The notes beneath the pieces were generated by a model, which saw nothing but the letters and a program-made list of their open reading frames with translations, searched no databases and was not told the DNA's origin. Below are positions 6,885-9,455 of a DNA stretch of 9,455 bases, in pieces. The first letter of the stretch is position 1, and each line of letters starts with the position of its first letter. The stretch lies in the NCBI GenBank assembly GCA_945622055.1, contig CALZBV010000083.1:1-9455 (forward strand), read 5' to 3'. The DNA comes from an uncultured Clostridia bacterium. GTDB taxonomy: Bacteria; Bacillota; Clostridia; Lachnospirales; Lachnospiraceae. Made by a program: the position numbers and the translations under genes.

Positions 6885-7691
6885 CTAAGTATTTTTTGGC
6901 ACTGCGTTCCTAAGCTTGCCGGAAATCCGAAGCTTCTGATAGCGTTCCTGATATTCATCTTCAGAAAGAGCCTCGATATAATTGACAGGGTAATTTTTCC
7001 CGATTCCCCATTCCTTTAGCTGGTCAGCGGCTCGGTTGTAGGCGATGGCCGCATCGATTTCGCTGGAGTATCTTCCTATTACATAGTCCCCGTTCACATG
7101 GATTTTGGCCAGATAAAGCGTTCTGCCCTTTTTGGTTTCCCGGCTGACGCCGTAATAGCGGTTTAGAAGTTCAATATTACCGTATCGGAAATCCGTGTTA
7201 TCTCCGTTGACAAACCTGTAATCACGACCTTCCACCGCGTGGCTTTTAATACCGTAGCGGGATGTGATGGTTACCTGCATGCCATAATCAGCTACAAATA
7301 AATGGCCTCCGCGCTTCATGATTTTGTGGTTGGAGTAATAGAATAAATCATCTGCATCAAATTTGAGCTGTGTTTCTTCATTATAATAATAGATGAAATA
7401 ACGTCGATAAAGGTAGATTGGTGTTTTAAAATAGAGGCCGTTGTCACGAAGATTAATCAGGATGACCCATTTTTCGTATGAAAGCGGTTTCCCTGCGGAA
7501 GAATAATCCTGAATGGAGAGCTGCTTTCCTTCCGGAGAACGAAGCAGAAGCTCTGCGGTAAGGTAGGCACGATAAGCAGCCTCCGAAGTTGGAAAGCTTC
7601 CGAGACTGATGTGCTTGTCTTTGTAAGTAAAGGAAGCCCGATACGAGGGCGTTCCGTCTTTTTTTACAGTTTCATAAACTCCGGTTGGCAT
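6885..7691 (-). CDS. AP2-domain protein with a degenerate HNH-like core
   Basis: A 268-residue soluble protein of unproven function. Residues 4-50 look AP2-like (GVYETVKKDG, YRASF, ISLGSFPTSEAAYRAY). Residues 180-230 are a clearer AP2 domain (YGVSRETKKGRTLYLAKI, then VIGRYSSEIDAAIAYNRAA). Between them, about 112-177, lies a segment resembling the HNH core of AP2/HNH homing endonucleases: RFVNGDNTDFRYGNIEL aligns with the family pattern DHINGNxxDNRxxNL. The catalytic D-H becomes R159-F160 and the central N becomes F168, while N172 stays, so nuclease activity is probably lost. It may be a DNA-binding regulator derived from a mobile nuclease; that is inference. The ATG at 7691 is chosen because GAGGTG (7698-7703) lies 6 nt upstream; a GTG at 7700 would overlap that SD. 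No terminator is visible between it and rnpB. Confidence 0.82.
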   Translation of the reverse strand: MPTGVYETVKKDGTPSYRASFTYKDKHISLGSFPTSEAAYRAYLTAELLLRSPEGKQLSIQDYSSAGKPLSYEKWVILINLRDNGLYFKTPIYLYRRYFIYYYNEETQLKFDADDLFYYSNHKIMKRGGHLFVADYGMQVTITSRYGIKSHAVEGRDYRFVNGDNTDFRYGNIELLNRYYGVSRETKKGRTLYLAKIHVNGDYVIGRYSSEIDAAIAYNRAADQLKEWGIGKNYPVNYIEALSEDEYQERYQKLRISGKLRNAVPKNT

Positions 7692-7736
7692 CAAAAACAC
7701 CTCATGTGTGCATTGTAATTGATTTTCTTCTCCTTT

Positions 7737-7765
7737 AGTATAAGCTTTTTTAAGAAAAATTACAA
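7737..7765 (-). promoter_or_regulatory. Promoter of the AP2-domain gene
   Basis: On the minus strand, -35 TTGTAA (7760-7765), a 17-nt spacer rich in A and T, and -10 TATACT (7737-7742). Transcription should start near 7730, giving a leader of about 38 nt before the ATG at 7691. The GAGGTG ribosome binding site (7698-7703) lies in that leader. Confidence 0.7.
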
Positions 7766-7933
7766 CGGGAAAAGTTTACTACAATACAAGAAAGAATCAT
7801 CAGCGTTTATTTTGATGTGACAAATCGCACAAAAGAAAGAATAAATACAAAAAGAAATTGTGCAGGATTAACAAAAGAAAAGAGGTGAATTATTAAAAAT
7901 CATGGAATAAATAACGAAAAGACGAAAATCACA

Positions 7934-7962
7934 TTGACAAGAAACGGCTTCGATGATAAAGT
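7934..7962 (+). promoter_or_regulatory. Candidate promoter for the cell-wall hydrolase gene
   Basis: A consensus -35 TTGACA (7934-7939) is followed after 17 nt by TAAAGT (7957-7962), a poor -10. GATAAA (7955-7960) at 15-nt spacing is an alternative. It would give a leader of about 80 nt. TATATT at 7971-7976 has no good -35 at the right distance. The assignment is tentative. Confidence 0.3.
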
Positions 7963-7980
7963 CAAACCCGTATATTTTTT

Positions 7981-8020
7981 CGGATTGATTAATATTAATT
8001 CATTTGGTAAGGAAAATCCG
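7981..8020. repeat. Inverted repeats upstream of the hydrolase gene
   Basis: ATTAATATTAAT (7988-7999) is a perfect 12-bp palindrome, nested within CGGATT (7981-7986) and AATCCG (8015-8020). It lies 50 bp before the hydrolase start and could be an operator, but in AT-rich DNA chance is a serious alternative. Confidence 0.35.
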
Positions 8021-8049
8021 AGGTTTTGATTTAGAGAATAGGAGCAGAT

Positions 8050-8907
8050 ATGGAAAAGAAAAGTGACTTTTTTCGAAAGCCGGGTATGTTATTTGTACTG
8101 GTCAGCCTGCTTGTTTTTGCCGGGCTGGGTGCCGCTTTTGGAGAAGGAATGCAGAACAGGGAAGCTTATGCCGCAAGAACAGAGGTTGCTGCAGAGTTTT
8201 CCGGGACAACAGAGGAGACAGGAGAACCAAAATTTTCACAGGGGCCGAAGCGGAGACCGGCAGAATTTTGCGAGGTGTACGGAATCCAGCCGGTGCAGAA
8301 GGAGGCAGCGGGAAGTCTTTTAAAGGCAGCTGTTTACAGGGTAGTAGGAAAGCATAAGCAGCCGAAGACGGTTTTGTTTGAGGAACTTACAACGGAAGCA
8401 CTGGCAAAGGACGCCATGGAAACAGTGGAGCAGGAGACACTTCAGCTCATGTCATCACCAGCAGGTACTTCCTGGGGCGGTATGATTAAGGCGTATGCAG
8501 GCAAGACGCCGATTCTGATTACGGAGGACGACAAGGAGGTTCTGCTTCGTATTGTGGAGGCGGAGGCTACGTCAGAGGATGTCAAGGGAAGAATGCTTGT
8601 TGCCAATGTGGTTTTGAACCGCGTTCTGAGTAAGGGCTTCCCGGACAGCATTGCCGAGGTTGTTTTCCAGAAAAACGGAAATGTCTATCAGTTTTCTCCG
8701 ATTAAGGACGGAAGATACTGGAAGGTAACGGTTTCGGACAAGACGAGAGAGGCTGTGGAGCGAGTACTTTCGGGTGAGGACGAATCGCAGGGTGCATTGT
8801 TCTTCATGGCAAGAAGAATGGCAAATGAGAATGCGGTCCGTTGGTTTGACAATGCACTGGAATATCTGTTCCAGTACGGTGTTCATGAGTTCTATAAGAA
8901 TAAATAA
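8050..8907 (+). CDS. SleB-type cell-wall hydrolase (Hydrolase_2 family), membrane-anchored or secreted
   Basis: Predicted peptidoglycan hydrolase acting outside the membrane, of the SleB/CwlJ fold (lytic transglycosylase-like). It has 285 residues. The N-terminus has basic residues followed by a hydrophobic segment at about 12-30 (GMLFVLVSLLVFAGLGAAF), a signal anchor or signal peptide; a possible AYA-A site lies near 40-42. A low-conservation linker of about 110 residues follows. The catalytic domain (about 158-283) shows VLLRIVEAEAT, VANVVLNRVLSKGFPDSIAEVVFQ, YQFSPIKDG and the C-terminal GVHEFYKNK. E172 in the AEA motif aligns with the family's catalytic glutamate. The usual RGE after it is replaced by TSE. 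AGGAG ends 5 nt before the ATG. SleB relatives act in spore germination, but many Clostridia paralogues do not, so the role is open. No spore-specific promoter or ypeB partner is visible. Confidence 0.87.
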   Translation: MEKKSDFFRKPGMLFVLVSLLVFAGLGAAFGEGMQNREAYAARTEVAAEFSGTTEETGEPKFSQGPKRRPAEFCEVYGIQPVQKEAAGSLLKAAVYRVVGKHKQPKTVLFEELTTEALAKDAMETVEQETLQLMSSPAGTSWGGMIKAYAGKTPILITEDDKEVLLRIVEAEATSEDVKGRMLVANVVLNRVLSKGFPDSIAEVVFQKNGNVYQFSPIKDGRYWKVTVSDKTREAVERVLSGEDESQGALFFMARRMANENAVRWFDNALEYLFQYGVHEFYKNK

Positions 8908-8914
8908 ATTATCC

Positions 8915-8943
8915 TTGCAAGCCTGCACTTTCTATGCTATAAT
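8915..8943 (+). promoter_or_regulatory. Strong sigma-A-type promoter of thrC
   Basis: -35 TTGCAA (8915-8920), 17-nt spacer, and perfect -10 TATAAT (8938-8943). Transcription should begin near 8950, giving a leader of about 63 nt. The leader has a small CGCC/GGCG hairpin and the GAGGAGG ribosome binding site (9002-9008). The -35 begins 7 nt after the hydrolase stop, with no terminator between them. No T-box or threonine leader peptide is evident. Confidence 0.8.
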
Positions 8944-9012
8944 CTCCGCAAAGGCTCAAAAAAGAACCGAAATAAGAGAAATGCGCCACAAAGGCGAAGT
9001 TGAGGAGGCACT

Positions 9013-9455
9013 ATGGAGATTCGTTATAAGAGTACAAGAAACGAGAATGAGACCATTACTGCATCACAGGCAGTGCTACAGGGACTTGCAAAGGACGGAG
9101 GATTGTTCGTACCGACTGCGATTCCGACACTGGATGTCAGCCTTGAGGACCTTTCCAAGATGAATTACCGTGAGGTGGCTTATGAGGTAATGAAGCTGTT
9201 CCTTACGGACTATACCGAGGCTGAGTTAAAGCATTGTATCAACAGCGCTTACGACAGCAAGTTTGACGTTCCGGAGATTGCACCGATTAAGGAGGCAGAC
9301 GGCGTTTATTATCTTGAGCTGTTCCACGGCGCAACCATTGCATTTAAGGATATGGCACTTTCCATTCTGCCGCATCTTCTTACGACAGCAGCAAAAAAGA
9401 ACAACAATCAGGGCGAAATCGTGATTCTGACCGCGACCTCCGGTGATACCGGAAA
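9013..9455 (+). CDS. thrC: Threonine synthase (3' partial)
   Basis: PLP-dependent enzyme that converts O-phospho-L-homoserine to L-threonine, the last step of threonine synthesis. The first 147 codons are present; the gene runs off the right edge, and the full enzyme is normally 450-500 residues in this subfamily. The N-terminal threonine-synthase domain begins MEIRYKSTRNENETITASQA with QGLAKDGGLFVP, typical of the fungal/Gram-negative-like ThrC class. The PLP-binding lysine is K112 in FHGATIAFKDMAL. The phosphate-binding stretch TATSGDTG (140-147) falls at the very end. GAGGAGG at 9002-9008 lies 4 nt before the ATG. It has its own promoter, so it is probably not dependent on the upstream hydrolase gene. 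Confidence 0.95.
   Translation, partial: MEIRYKSTRNENETITASQAVLQGLAKDGGLFVPTAIPTLDVSLEDLSKMNYREVAYEVMKLFLTDYTEAELKHCINSAYDSKFDVPEIAPIKEADGVYYLELFHGATIAFKDMALSILPHLLTTAAKKNNNQGEIVILTATSGDTG

Larger units (their letters stand above)
7701..8049. other. AT-rich divergent intergenic region
   Basis: About 350 bases between the minus-strand AP2 gene and the plus-strand hydrolase gene, clearly richer in A+T than its neighbours. It holds the AP2 promoter on the left and a weaker plus-strand promoter candidate at 7934-7962. Further right are the 12-bp palindrome ATTAATATTAAT (7988-7999) and a short inverted repeat CGGATT (7981-7986)/AATCCG (8015-8020) around it. Only very short open frames without ribosome binding sites occur. 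I see no terminator, tRNA or recognisable riboswitch. Confidence 0.6.

Noticed and set aside
6879..6914. Direct repeat GCGTTCCTAAG (6879-6889 and 6904-6914) at the end of the AP2 gene
   Set aside because: Only 11 bp and two copies, 25 nt apart; probably a small slip duplication and not an attachment site or mobile-element end.
7701..8049. Riboswitch or small peptide gene in the AT-rich intergenic region
   Set aside because: No conserved riboswitch core (for example c-di-AMP or c-di-GMP types) is visible. The short open frames (such as 16 codons on the minus strand from about 7800) lack ribosome binding sites.
8950..9012. T-box or threonine attenuator in front of thrC
   Set aside because: The leader is only about 63 nt, with no T-box sequence, no run of Thr codons and no terminator hairpin.
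8774..9163. 129-codon plus-strand open frame spanning the hydrolase-thrC junction
   Set aside because: It overlaps the hydrolase 3' end, the thrC promoter and the thrC start out of frame; the in-frame thrC with SD and conserved PLP motifs explains the sequence.

Overview
The window reads as chromosomal DNA from a Clostridia-type Firmicute, most likely a Lachnospiraceae relative. Three things point there: the gene order dgt-dnaG-rpoD-trmK, which is the Gram-positive macromolecular-synthesis cluster; strong AGGAGG-type ribosome binding sites with a moderate-GC, GAG/GGA-rich codon style; and an RNase P RNA with type A (ancestral) sequence signatures. The placement is inferred from gene content and style, not from a database match.

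Layout. Positions 1-6352 hold five closely packed plus-strand genes. They are a dGTPase-like HD phosphohydrolase (5' end outside the window), DNA primase dnaG, the primary sigma factor rpoD, the tRNA m1A22 methyltransferase trmK, and a 554-residue nucleoside (uridine-type) kinase fused to TGS and threonyl-tRNA-synthetase-like N-terminal domains. Gaps are short, and the last two genes overlap by 16 nt with the kinase SD inside trmK, so they look cotranscribed. The cluster ends in a G/C stem and then a 15-bp A6/T6-flanked hairpin (6442-6476). That hairpin can also terminate the convergent minus-strand RNase P RNA gene rnpB (about 6477-6828), which has a clear sigma-A-type promoter at 6834-6862. 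Behind rnpB on the same strand is a 268-residue protein with two AP2-like DNA-binding domains around an HNH-like core that appears to have lost its catalytic residues. It has its own good promoter.

An AT-rich 350-bp divergent region (7701-8049) separates that gene from a plus-strand SleB-type cell-wall hydrolase with an N-terminal membrane anchor or signal. After it, a strong promoter (TTGCAA-17-TATAAT) drives thrC (threonine synthase), which runs off the right end of the window.

How the parts relate: the first cluster combines dNTP pool control, replication priming, housekeeping transcription and tRNA modification, and nucleoside salvage by the kinase would fit with it. rnpB adds tRNA maturation nearby but is transcribed independently in the opposite direction. 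Most of the window is ordinary core genome. The parts most worth a second look are the AP2/degenerate-HNH protein next to rnpB, and the kinase carrying synthetase-like domains without the usual zinc/catalytic histidines. I saw no CRISPR array, tRNA, rRNA, insertion sequence or clear riboswitch.
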